Assembly (NCBI GenBank): GCA_030407085.1
Contig: CM059584.1
Span: 107,011,001 to 107,075,000 of the forward strand
From: Trichopria drosophilae
Taxonomy: Eukaryota > Arthropoda > Insecta > Hymenoptera > Diapriidae
Direction: 5' to 3'
DNA length: 64,000 nucleotides
Shown here: positions 22,760-32,939 of the stretch, piece after piece
Layout of the letters: each line of letters starts with the position of its first letter
Numbering within the stretch: position 1 is the first letter of the stretch
Program-made: the position numbers and the translations under genes
The notes under the pieces: generated by a model
Told to the model about the DNA's origin: nothing
Seen by the model: the letters and a program-made list of their open reading frames with translations, nothing else
Database searches by the model: none

Positions 22760-24059
22760 CGTATATATATATATGATGGTTATATCTATAAGAAGCTAGT
22801 GGAAGAAGGGTTCTTGTCTGATCTGAGAAATATTTCATTAATATGGAATTGCGATGGTGTACCATTATTTAAATCTTCTAATTATAGTATTTGGACTTTT
22901 TACCTTGTTATTAATCAGCTGCCTTACTGGGAAAGATTAAAAAAAGAAAATGTAATCTTCGCTGGTTTTTATGGTTCGGTCCGTCGAAACCGAACGCAAA
23001 CTTGTTTATGGATTCTTTTATGAATCAGTTAAAAGAATTATATCAGGGTATTGATGTCAATTCAACTAAAGGCTTGATTCAGATTAAGGGATTAGCTATT
23101 TGCAGAACTTGGGATCTACTTGCCAAATGTTTATTTCTGAATATGGCCCAGTGCCATGGAAAATTTGGCTTTAAGATTAATTTAGATTTAAGAACAAGTC
23201 GTGAAACGAGCAAACATGCTCGAGAAGCATTTGAAAATGACAAAATTATTACAGGCGTGAAGGGTCTAACTAATTTATCAGTTTTTGTTTACGATTATAT
23301 TCGAACCACCTCCATTGATGTTATATGCACTGTGTGTATTTGGGGGTGGTAAAAAATTGCTTTCTTTATGGTTTCTTCCAAAGTACAAAGGTGAAAGATG
23401 GTCTTTAATATATACATTTCTAAACATTGTTAATGAAAACTTATGCTCAATTCAGCCACCTTCTTATGTAAAAGGATTCCCTAGGACATTAGCGGAATGT
23501 AACTACTGGAAAGCCACTGTAATTTAAGTTATGGTTTTTGTATTATTCAATACCAATACTATTTGATATCATGTCTTACGAATATTTTAGCCATTATGCT
23601 TTATTCGTACAGGCGATATATCTACTTAATCAGTCAAGTATTTCTCCATCAGATACAGGTAAAACAACAAAATGTATAAAATTTTACGTTTCACAATTCG
23701 CCGATTTATATGGCATGAATAACATGGTGCCAAATGTTCATCAATTACATCATTTACCGGAAACTGTATTAAATTTTGGTACTCTGTTGAATACTTCATT
23801 ATTTGTCTTTGAAAATTTAAATGGAGTCTTTAAAAATGTTGTACATGGAACAAGATACGCAGACATTCAAGTATGCTCAGCCGTTTCTGTTCTCATTAAT
23901 ACTAAAGACATGAAAAAAAATATTTAACTGAAGGAACAAATGCTTTTATATTTTGCGAAAAAATGACTCACCCTAATACGCGTCGAAAGCTGACATTAAT
24001 TTCAAATACATCTTATGCGATAGGCAAAATAACCGAAGTAATCGATTCAATAGCTACAA

Positions 24060-24075
24060 TACTATCCCAACTTGT
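24060..24075. repeat. Target-site duplication, left copy (SINE)
   Basis: TACTATCCCAACTTGT, repeated exactly at 24561-24576. Confidence 0.9.
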
Positions 24076-24560
24076 GTAGTCGGCGTGATGGTCGTGCGAG
24101 CCAGTGCGTAATAAGGCGTCAGTCTTAGTCCGCTCGAACTGAACGTCGCGAAGGTCCCGAGTTCGAATCCCCGTCCTGCAATTTTCTCTGCTTATGTCCA
24201 GTGCGGAATAACCGGGGAACCTTGCTGGGTACGAATTTGGGATCGCTGCCGACCCCCGTCGGCAGTTATCGGTACCGTCAGCGTCTTATCCGCGGTCGGT
24301 ACGTCGTGGGTCTTATCTCGGATAATGATGGGATAAGCCCCGCGTCGTACTCGCTATGGCACAGACCGCCGAATCTGCTGGTGGTACCGATATTGGGGTG
24401 GGGGGACTGGCTCTGGGTGGGTGTTGTGTATGTATCTGCCTATAGTTCTGTCATGTTCTGTCTGTCTCTGTCCTGTACCTTTCCATCCGATAGCCGACCC
24501 GCAAATAGACATATTCGTCATTAACGCGGGGGAAAATAACCTGTCCTTTGTCCTTTGTCC
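24076..24560 (+). mobile_element. tRNA-derived SINE, 485 bp
   Basis: A GC-rich insert lies within the AT-rich transposase remnant, bounded by a perfect 16-bp target duplication. The head carries an RNA polymerase III B box (GAGTTCGAATCCC at about 24159-24171) at a tRNA-like distance from the 5' end. The body is GC-rich with imperfect stems (CCGACCCCCGTCGG at about 24249-24262). The 3' end is a short heptamer repeat (CCTTTGT type). SINEs are copied in trans by LINE machinery. No coding capacity is expected, so reading frames here are ignored. Confidence 0.8.
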
Positions 24561-24908
24561 TACTATCCCAACTTGTAATAAATTCCACAAATAACTTTTT
24601 CTTCCGAAGATTATTAAAAAATAGAATCCTATATAGAGTTCTACGTCTTAAACCCGGAAAATAAAAACAAATTCAACCATTTGTAAATAGTGTGAAAATG
24701 GCGGGGAATAGGAAAATTGATGTACTTTGTTAAATCGTCCAACTGCGAGTGCAGTTTTGAGTGTCCAAATGAATGTTCACCAAAATTTTACGCAATCATT
24801 AAAAAATATGAATCTGAACTTCCATTTTCCATTTTCACCCAAAATGAGAACCGTCTCCTATTTATTATATTAAAGAAAGTTTTGAAAGAAACGGATGTAA
24901 TGTTTTAG

Positions 24909-26474
24909 TAGAACTATGTAATATAGTTACGCTATGTTTATAATTTTAATGGTAAATTATACGTCGTCGAGCCTCCAAATAATATTGAAGTAGAATAGGA
25001 ATTTAATAGAACCTTACATAATTAACATAATCACAGATAATTTAGATGCATGTTTCCCGACTGAATTCGAAAAATATTATTTATTTCAGCGTGATGCAAC
25101 TTATTTTAATATGTTATATGTTAAAATATGAATGTACATATCATATGTTATCTCCCATATTTGTTTGTAGAGCGTTAGAAATGTATTTCTACAATAACAG
25201 TTATGTTCGCACTGTAGTCATATTCGAGTTCAATCTTATCTTCAATGGGTCACATCGCACTGCAAGTTGACTGAAATCGGAGAGAGTAAATCAAATTTGA
25301 TCAAAACTTATCATGGTAAAATCTAAAATACTCCAAAAATGGGATAAAATTTAATGTAACCAAAATGATAAAAGTAAGTCTGCACTGAAAGAAATCGTAA
25401 GTAGATTTTGCCTAAGTTGGTCAAGTAAAATCTGCCGAACTGAAAATTCGGTAAAATTTACCGAACTTATTCAGCACATATCACTTAACTAGTTCATGAA
25501 ATTCTATTAAGTAGATATTGCTGAAAAACTAAGTAATAATTACTTGACTATCTTTTTATATGAAATCAGTGATTTTGTACTGCAAATATATAAAGATGTA
25601 GACATAGTATATAATAATAAAAGCTGGATTGAAATTATATATAAATATATGTTTTAGCAGATGTCGGTAATTCGGTATATATTTTGTAATTATTAATGAG
25701 TTATATGAATTGTTGAAACTAATTGTTCGAGTGTTAGTATTTTATCATTGTTTTTTTTTTTGACTGGTTAATAACTCAAACAAAGATTTGAGGTTAACTT
25801 ATGTCAAATGAAAACTCATGCACTCGCATATTCCCAATCCTATACAATTGCAATTATAACTAAATAAAATACATATCTAGGGACATGAAACGCGGTATAG
25901 TATATCACATTGTAATGAAATTCAGTGTTCCTGAGATATATATTGTTCAATTTAATTGCATCTATTTTATGTTATTAGAAAATTATACTTTTTGGATTTA
26001 TTTTTTTGTTTGTTTGTTGACAACTCCAGAGTTTTATGTACTGTTTAATTATATCTCATGTACATATAGAAATAATAACAAAATATATAAATCTGAATGA
26101 CCTTTTAAAAATTGAGTCCTACGCAAATTAGAAGTTTAAAAAAAAATAGCACAAATTATCTTTCAAGCTAATGATTTATTTTTGTAAAAAAGTTGAACCA
26201 GTAAAAATGGGTGTCCGAAAGACAAGAAATTAGACTATGATTTTATTCATATTCAAACATATTATTTATTAGAACAAAAGTAATGATAGAAAACTACGCA
26301 AATACAATTCCTTCGTTCCGCCATGGGACACAACTAATTACATTAATAAATTTGTCTGTCATAAAATAATCATTCATTTTTACGCATTATCGCAATAATT
26401 ACAGTGAGCCGAATAACTGACCAAATGTTTTTAAATAAACAAAAATTATAAAAATTTGATAAAAAAAAAATCAA
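24909..26474. other. AT-rich stretch without gene
   Basis: I see no recognisable coding sequence. A short GATCAAA-type repeat block starts at 25252. The segment 25388-25560 has repeated (A)AGTAA(A/T)ATC...CCGAA motifs in both orientations, typical of a small MITE, but its ends are unclear. Confidence 0.4.
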
Positions 26475-26890
26475 TTAACCCATTAAGGACGGGAGATGCA
26501 CATATTCACGTTGATTTTCGACCTTCATTCTCAACTGGAAATAAGATTAATATTGACTTGAAAGTAACCAACTCTACCATTTTCGAGTATGCTCTTTCGA
26601 TTGGCGTGGTCAAAATTGCATTTAAATTGCTTTAAAAACCAATATGGCGCATTTAAAAAAAAATGAACAAAATTTCGTGTGTTTCGTTTTTTGTGATTTT
26701 TTTTTCATATAAATAATGTTGCCGGATCGAAGTTTTCCTACAACCAAAAGTGCACAAAATATATGAACTTCAACTAGGAATTTTTTTGATTTGCCCCGAA
26801 TCAACCTAACTTTTTCAAAACTTCAATATCTCGAAAAAATAAATCTTATTATATCAATTATGAACATTATTGATGAAATTCGCATCTCTA

Positions 26891-27629
26891 CACGGAGAAA
26901 AAATTTCCTGAAAAATGACCGTGCTAGTCACCTGAAAACGGGTGCAACTTGATTTTTCGGGAATATTTATAGCAACAGACAAAAAATATTGCTTTTCTGG
27001 ACAGGAATATTTGCAATAACGGCTAGATATTTTTATGTACGAGCTAGTCGAAATGTTTAGTGTAGCACGGTAAAATTTACAGGACATTGAATTTTTAAGT
27101 TAGTGCAAGTCAAATAATCTCCAATATTTGAACAATTTATAATATGTTGCTTCATTATTTTTACTATGTCACTTCTCGAAGTGGAAGCGAAACTTGCCGA
27201 TCATATCCGAATGCTACCGAGTCTAACTGCGGTGAAAACAAAAGAGCACCAATAATGCGGCCAAGTAGTCGTACGGGTCTGAACTGGTCCGAACCGAGTA
27301 GTTTGGTGATTAACTGTTTTTGTTTTCGTTGCAGTAATTTCTTTTGAACAAGTTTGACCAATTTATATATGTGAAGGCAGTGTAAGTATAAAAACTTCTT
27401 TTTTATAAATTTTGCAATAAAATGAAGTGTTATGTGTGACTTTTTTGCTGCATTATGGCACATGAATTTTTACTGGGCTCTTGATCCGAATTTTTACATG
27501 TTACTTTGGAAAAATTCAGCATAGCAATGTAAATGTTACTTTGCCAACAGCATGCACTGCGTTTATGGGACAGCACGGTAATTTTTCAGGACATTTCCGT
27601 ACAAAAATTCTGGGAATTTTTTCTCCGTG
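26891..27629. mobile_element. MITE with CACGGAG termini (TA target), copy 1
   Basis: The ends are CACGGAGAAAAAATTTCC and its inverse, flanked by TA. The opposite arm of the surrounding palindrome (around 28275) still has the uninterrupted CTAG site, which shows this is an insertion. It is about 739 bp and noncoding. The GAAGTGGAAGCG...GCGGCC tract inside is noncoding. Confidence 0.8.
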
Positions 27630-27631
27630 TA

Positions 27632-28280
27632 GTGGTATTATTTTTATTAAAATATTTTCATGAAAATCTCGAAACAAAAGTGGAAAAAATAGAAGCTCTC
27701 ATCGATATTTTAGATTCAAAGATCAGCACAACATGCTTGTGTAGTAATGTACGAATATATCAGTAAAAAAATATTTAAAAAACTAAAGAAATATAATAAA
27801 CAAATGTTACAAATAATTAAAGAATTTTAAAAATGTAACAAATATGTAATAAAAAAAAAAAATAAATAAATAAGAAAATTTAAATAAAAATAATAACTTA
27901 TTATTTTTTTACTCTTGCCGTCCACCTCCACGTGGTTTGAGTTGGGAACCGTTTACTTGAAAAGGCTAACGGACGGAAACATCCAATTTTCTTTCACAAA
28001 ATTCCCGTGTAAATATTATCGCATGATTTTGAACTATTTCGTGAAATATGGTCGGCCATATCGGATCCACCATCTTGCATTTTAAAAACTAGCCTCAAAT
28101 TCAAGATGAACAACCCCGAAAACTCCCGTATACGCATTTAATCGCGATTTTGAAGCATTTTATTGAATTTCAGTCCAGCATATTGGATCCGCCATCTTGA
28201 ATTTCAAAAATCTAACCTCAAATTGCTGATCAGCAACTTTGAAAACCCCTGGACCTCCGTTTTAGGGAAAATAATACCAC
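27632..28280. repeat. Interior of palindromic element, with CCATCTTGAATTT direct repeats
   Basis: A segment of about 130 bp built on GGATCCGCCATCTTGAATTT followed by CCTCAAATT is present in tandem at about 28050-28120 and 28180-28245. A relative occurs near 29095. No coding sequence is seen. Confidence 0.5.
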
Positions 28281-28692
28281 TAGGGATGCGAATTTCATCA
28301 ATAATGTTCATAATTGATGGACTAAGGTTTATTTTTTTCGAGATATTGACGTTTTGAAGAGGTTAGGTTGATTCGGGGCAAAACAAAAAAATTCCTAGTT
28401 GAATTTCATATATTTTGTGCACTTTTGGTTGCAGAAAGGCATCGATCCAGCAACGTTATTGATACGAAAAAAAATTCACAAAAAACGAAACACACGAAAT
28501 TTTGTTCATTTTTTTTTTAAATGCGTCATATATTGGTTTTTAAAGCAATTTAAATGCAATTTTGACCACGCCAATCGAAAGAGCATACTCGAAAATGGTA
28601 GGGTTGGTCACTTTGAAGTCAATATTAATCTTATTTCCTCTTGAAAATGAAGGTCGAAAAGCAACGTAAATATGTGCGTCTCCCGTTCTTAA

Positions 28693-29256
28693 CCCTTTCG
28701 TTGGCATCGACGCAATAGTGCGCGGAATTGGAAGGTGCCATTGTGGCATTGACGCAATAGTGCGCACATCGTTTTTTTTCTATTTAACTTGCTCTGATTT
28801 GGAATCCAAGTTTAATTTGGGGGTTTTTGGGGTCGCTGAATCCGAAACTGATGTCAAAATTTAAAAATTGAAAATAGCGGATACAATAAGGCGGCCGAAA
28901 ATGAAAAAAAAAATGAAAAAAGTTACTCGATAGTAACGAAATTTGTTACTCAGGGGTTTTCGGGATTGCTAATTAGGAATTCAAGCGTGAAATTTCAAAA
29001 TTCAAGATGGCGGATTCACAGTCGCAATCAGCAACCTCGAACACCCCCGAGTAACAAATTTCATCACAATCAAGTAACTTTTTTCATTTTCGGCCACCAT
29101 ATTGGATTCGCCATTTTGAATTTGCAAATTTTGAGTTCAAATTCGTAATCAGCGACCTCGAAAACCCTTCAGTACGGGTTGGAGTCGCAATGGCGATAAA
29201 AAAAATTCCTGCCATTCTGGGCACTTTTTGAAGAATTTTCTGTGCCAACGAAGGGG
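28693..29256. mobile_element. piggyBac-like MITE (TTAA target), copy 1
   Basis: The termini CCCTTTCGTTGGCA and TGCCAACGAAGGGG are flanked by TTAA (28689-28692 and 29257-29260). The element lies inside the right terminus of the larger TTAA element. The left terminus of that larger element shows the intact pre-insertion order (CCGTCC-TTAA-TGGG in reverse complement). It is 564 bp and noncoding. Confidence 0.75.
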
Positions 29257-29779
29257 TTAATGGGTTAATAAATGAGAAAAACCATGTTTTTGAAAATTAA
29301 AAATTATCGATATTTTTCCTCTTCAACTCGTGGTAACTTGCTCAATTTTTGAAATTTCGTAATAAAACAAAATGGAAGTTATAACGGAGACGATTCCGAA
29401 AATAAATATAAAAAAACAAAGTTAATATGTTTATAAACAAAAAAGATATCGATTTTTTCCAAGAAAATGTAAATTCTCGGTATCGAAAACATTAAGTGCT
29501 TCGTTTGACGAGCGAATTTTGAGCTATCGAAAATTTCAAGTGAGAAAGTTGTTCGTTATGATACGAAGAAGTTTTTTGGAAAGTTTCATAAAAATCGGAC
29601 TATTAGAAAAAAAATTGTTGATGTATCAAGTTTAAGGGGCCGATGAAATAATTTCGAACTGGAGTGTTCTCGTTTTCGTGCATTGTTGCCGCTTCATTGT
29701 TTACACAAACAAGTATATGTACTTCTTACGGGAAAAGTCTCTTGCAATAATTATTAAGTATACAATACAAAAATCGTGT

Positions 29780-31360
29780 TTAGGAAATATCTATAAAGGT
29801 ATCTAAAAGTTTCTAAGCACAAATAAAATATAGCAATTCAAAGAGTCATAGAAATAAAATGACTGTAAGATATATTAGATTTATTATAAAAATGATTTAT
29901 TATAAAAAGTCCAAAATAAAAGACGTTCAAAGGTTCTTGACCTACGTTAGTCCTTCTGGACAAGCATTTTTTAAAAACTATTTTCTCACATTACTAAAAA
30001 AAAAATGAAATTACAGAAGATTCTGACGATTCTGAAGATGAAAGCTAAATGTTATAACACGTTAAAGTCGCAAGCATGTATAACACAGGATGACAAATTT
30101 TAGAATCAAGAACCAGAACATACTTTTCCGAAGGTATTTGACGCGCTGAATTCGAATCCGACCTCAGAATAACCCTTATATGTCCGGTTTTTGAGATATT
30201 TTAACCTACAAGTGCAAAAAGTACGTTTTTTGTTACATTTCAATTGATGTAACTTCAAAACAGATTTTTTTTTCAAAACGATCGTCACAATATCTTAAAG
30301 TGCTGTTTTTGCCCTTCAAAATCCGTTTTTAAACTTCGAAAAATCTTTATTGGTCACTGAGAAATCGTCTGTTGAAGTTTCTGAGTTTGGCGATATTCAA
30401 AAACTGAGCAGATCAGATAAAGCTTAAAAACAGAAAGAAATTATCCACAAAGATCTAAATTTCGAATGGCTCTTATCAAGATGTTTGGTGTGGCTGAGTA
30501 GGAATTTGAAGTCAGAATAACACAATACAAAATGTTAGACTCAATATGGCTGACAGCTTTTGTAAAAATCGACCTAATTCGCTTCAAACTTATTACTTGG
30601 GGGTTTTCGAGGTAGCTGAATACGGAACTAACACCAAAAACTTGGTTTTAAATCATCAGGGTCTTAAAATTATGCAAATTTGGTGTTAATATTCAGCAAA
30701 TTCAGCAAATTCCTACTCAGCAACGCCGAACACCAGCCATTCGAAATTTAGGTCTTTGTGAACAATTTCTTTCTATTTTTGAAGCTTTATCTGATTCTGC
30801 TCAATTTCTGAATATCGCCAAACTCAGAAACGTCAACAGAAGATATCTCAGTAACCAATAACATATTTTTCTAAATTTGAAAACGGATTTTGAAGGGTAA
30901 AAACAGTACTTTGAGATATCGTGACGATCATTTTGAAAAAATAATCCGTCTTGAAGTTACTGCACCTCAAATGTATCCAAAAAACGTACTTTTTGCACTT
31001 TTAGGTTAAAATATCCCAAAAACCTGACGTATAGGGGCTATACTGAGGTCGGATTCGAATTCAAAGCGTGGAATACCTTTGGAAAATAAATTCTGGTTCT
31101 TGGTTCTGTAATTTTCTCAAATTTCGTCGGCCTGTGTAATAGAAGGTTTTATTCCCTGTATTACTAATCGAGGTGTTTTTATGTTTATATTTTAAAATGT
31201 TTAAAATAATTTATAATGTAGTATTTCTAAATAATTGTAATTAAAATTATAATTTTATAATAAGTCTAATATATCTTACAAAGTAATGTTATTTCTATGG
31301 TTCTTAGAATTGTTATATTTTATTTATGTCTTAAAACCATTTCGATATCTTTATAGATTT
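29780..31360. repeat. 1.6-kb imperfect palindrome
   Basis: The arms at about 30105-30510 and 30700-31110 are strongly inverted (ATTCGAATCCGACCTCAG against CTGAGGTCGGATTCGAAT). Weaker outer arms lie at 29785-29890 and 31255-31355. The centre is near 30600. The left arm is shared with the duplicated block. It is noncoding and resembles a foldback element. Confidence 0.7.
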
Positions 31361-32930
31361 TATTGGCCTTTATTTTGATTAATACATTAATATATTGTTA
31401 AGGTCAGTGAAGTATTGAAGAGCTGCTGAATAAAATATCACCTCACCCACGTTGAGCAATTAAAAATGAGCATTTTAACACCACTAACAAGGGGGCGCTA
31501 CGGAATTGTGCTCTCCGATTTTGTTGTAACTTGGCCATAATGTGGTGCTTACAACAAGAGTTTTTTTAGCTTTATTACTAGTAAGAAATGAAAATACAGA
31601 TATGTTGATGAAAGAGTCATTTAGACCAAGAAATTCTCTTAACATCAACAAAAATTCCGTGCAAACAAAATTAATTGAGATAATCGAGGTTTAAGTTGAA
31701 AAAAAATAAGGCCCCTGGATTATACACATTTACGTGTATTTCAGGGGCCTTCTCGTTTTGCGATTAATTTCGAATTGATATTTGACATATAAAATCACCG
31801 AAACCCAGGTTTGTGATAATACTGTTCAGAACTTAAAGAATAGAGGAATTTTTGGGAATTTTATAAAATTTTAAAAACTGCCCACCTGTTAAAAAAATGA
31901 GTTTAAAATTTTTAAAAGGATTTTTTGGATCCTTCCTTTAAAAATTCGTCGAAATAAATATTTTTATCAGAAAGCTCATTTAAAAAACTACAAAGACTGT
32001 TTTGCATAATTTTTTTGTCTCATTCTTTTCGTGTTTAAATAAATTAAAAGTCTTATAACATTCCATAATTTCGCTATATAAAGGTTATATATGAACTGAC
32101 ATATTTCTCTTATAGTCCAGGAAACGAACAAAAAAATAGGGGATAACCCGAAACAAATTGCAAAAGGACCGATTTTTTCGTGATAATTACTAAAAAAAAT
32201 AAGTTAAAAAACATATCCAAAATCGCCGAAAATCGGAGTGGGAGAAAGCTGTTTTTTTTTTACAAAATAGGCCTAATTATATTTAAAAATGGCTGTAACT
32301 TTTTAATGACGCATTATAGCGCAAATTATGTTGAACAAGAGTTGTAGGAAATACAAAAATCTATAAAAAAGGTACACTGAGAAAAGTGTTTTTTACCCAG
32401 TATTAGAATTCTTATGCCCCGTAAAAGATTGTATTTTACGCATAGGGATTGCCATCTTTCTATTACCTGTTAAAAGACGAAGATTTTAGATTATTCCAAC
32501 CAATATGTCAGTTTATTTTAGCCTTTTCTCTTTAACTAAAATAAATTTTTGTTTATGGAAATTTATCTAGCAAATTAAAATATTAAAAATGCCTTCTTTT
32601 AGTCATAATAAAACATTCTTTTAAAATAGGAGAGTTTAATACAGTTTCGTATAACCTTTCAAAAACAAATGCTGAAAGACGGAGGATTTTACTAGTTATA
32701 ATATTTCTTTTAAGGGCTCTAATACACTTTTTAAAAGCCAAGGGATAGTAACTGATAAAATACACTTTTCTCATTGTAGGTACGATATTTTCTCTCTCTG
32801 TCGCCATTTTTAAGATAATGGCTTGAAAAGTTGCAACTTATTAAAATATCGTTAGTCTTAGTGTCTTTGAAAGACTTAGTGGAACGAATTTTTTAATATG
32901 ATGTTTGTTCTATGTCTAAATTAAGCAATG
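31361..32930. other. AT-rich stretch without gene
   Basis: I recognise no coding domain. The frame at 32583-32807 (minus) lies downstream of the LINE RT but has no motif I can match, so it could be LINE 3' sequence. The GGCCCCTG hairpin in this stretch is listed separately. Confidence 0.4.
31708..31751. repeat. GGCCCCTG hairpin, copy 2
   Basis: The perfect 10-bp arms AAGGCCCCTG and CAGGGGCCTT enclose a second stem (ATACAC/GTGTAT). It has the same design as 2727-2769. Confidence 0.5.
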
Positions 32931-32939
32931 AATAATGTA

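Larger units (their letters stand above)
18691..24908 (+). pseudogene. CACTA/EnSpm-like transposase gene, interrupted and decayed
   Basis: The segments are an acidic N-terminal part (18822-19070, poly-Ser and poly-Asp), a helical part (19095-19316) and then, after a nested mariner, the conserved core. That core has WNCDGVPLFKSSNYSIW (22850-22900), a frameshifted KPN block near 23000, DLLAKCLFLNMAQCHGKFGF (about 23110-23175), a frameshifted block (about 23320-23345) leading into KKLLSLWFLPKY, and YYSIPIL through LYGMNNMVPNVHQLHHLPET (23540-23770) to FENLNGVFKNVVHGT (about 23811-23855). The chain continues to 24075, resumes after a SINE at 24577, and may extend to 24908. The DGLPLFKSS-type and H..HL...FG..FENLN-type blocks match the Transposase_21/DUF4218-like architecture of CACTA/EnSpm transposases. 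The enzyme would cut and paste the element. The copy is dead, with at least three frameshifts and two insertions in its exons. Confidence 0.65.
26479..29264. mobile_element. TTAA-flanked palindromic element carrying two nested MITEs
   Basis: The outer ends are CCCATTAAGGACGGGAG on the left and CTCCCGTTCTTAA...TGGG on the right, flanked by TTAA (26475-26478 and 29265-29268). About 400 bp of each arm are inverted copies (26500-26890 versus 28280-28690). TTAA target duplications point to a piggyBac-like, non-autonomous element. No transposase is present. The reading frames over the arms are not genes. Confidence 0.6.
26475..30400 (+). repeat. 3.93-kb duplicated block, copy 1
   Basis: This block starts at the TTAA of 26475 and matches 56940-60867 in the same orientation throughout. 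Differences are small: a few single-base changes, a 6-bp indel near 26497, a 6-bp insertion near 57319 and a changed A/T run near 27895. Both nested MITEs sit at the same internal positions in both copies. Copy 1 continues past 30400, whereas copy 2 ends at the C-rich array. Confidence 0.9.

Noticed and set aside
27144..27463. Paired plus/minus frames around 27144-27463 (and 57607-57926) as a duplicated gene
   Set aside because: They lie inside a noncoding TA-flanked MITE present in both duplicate blocks.
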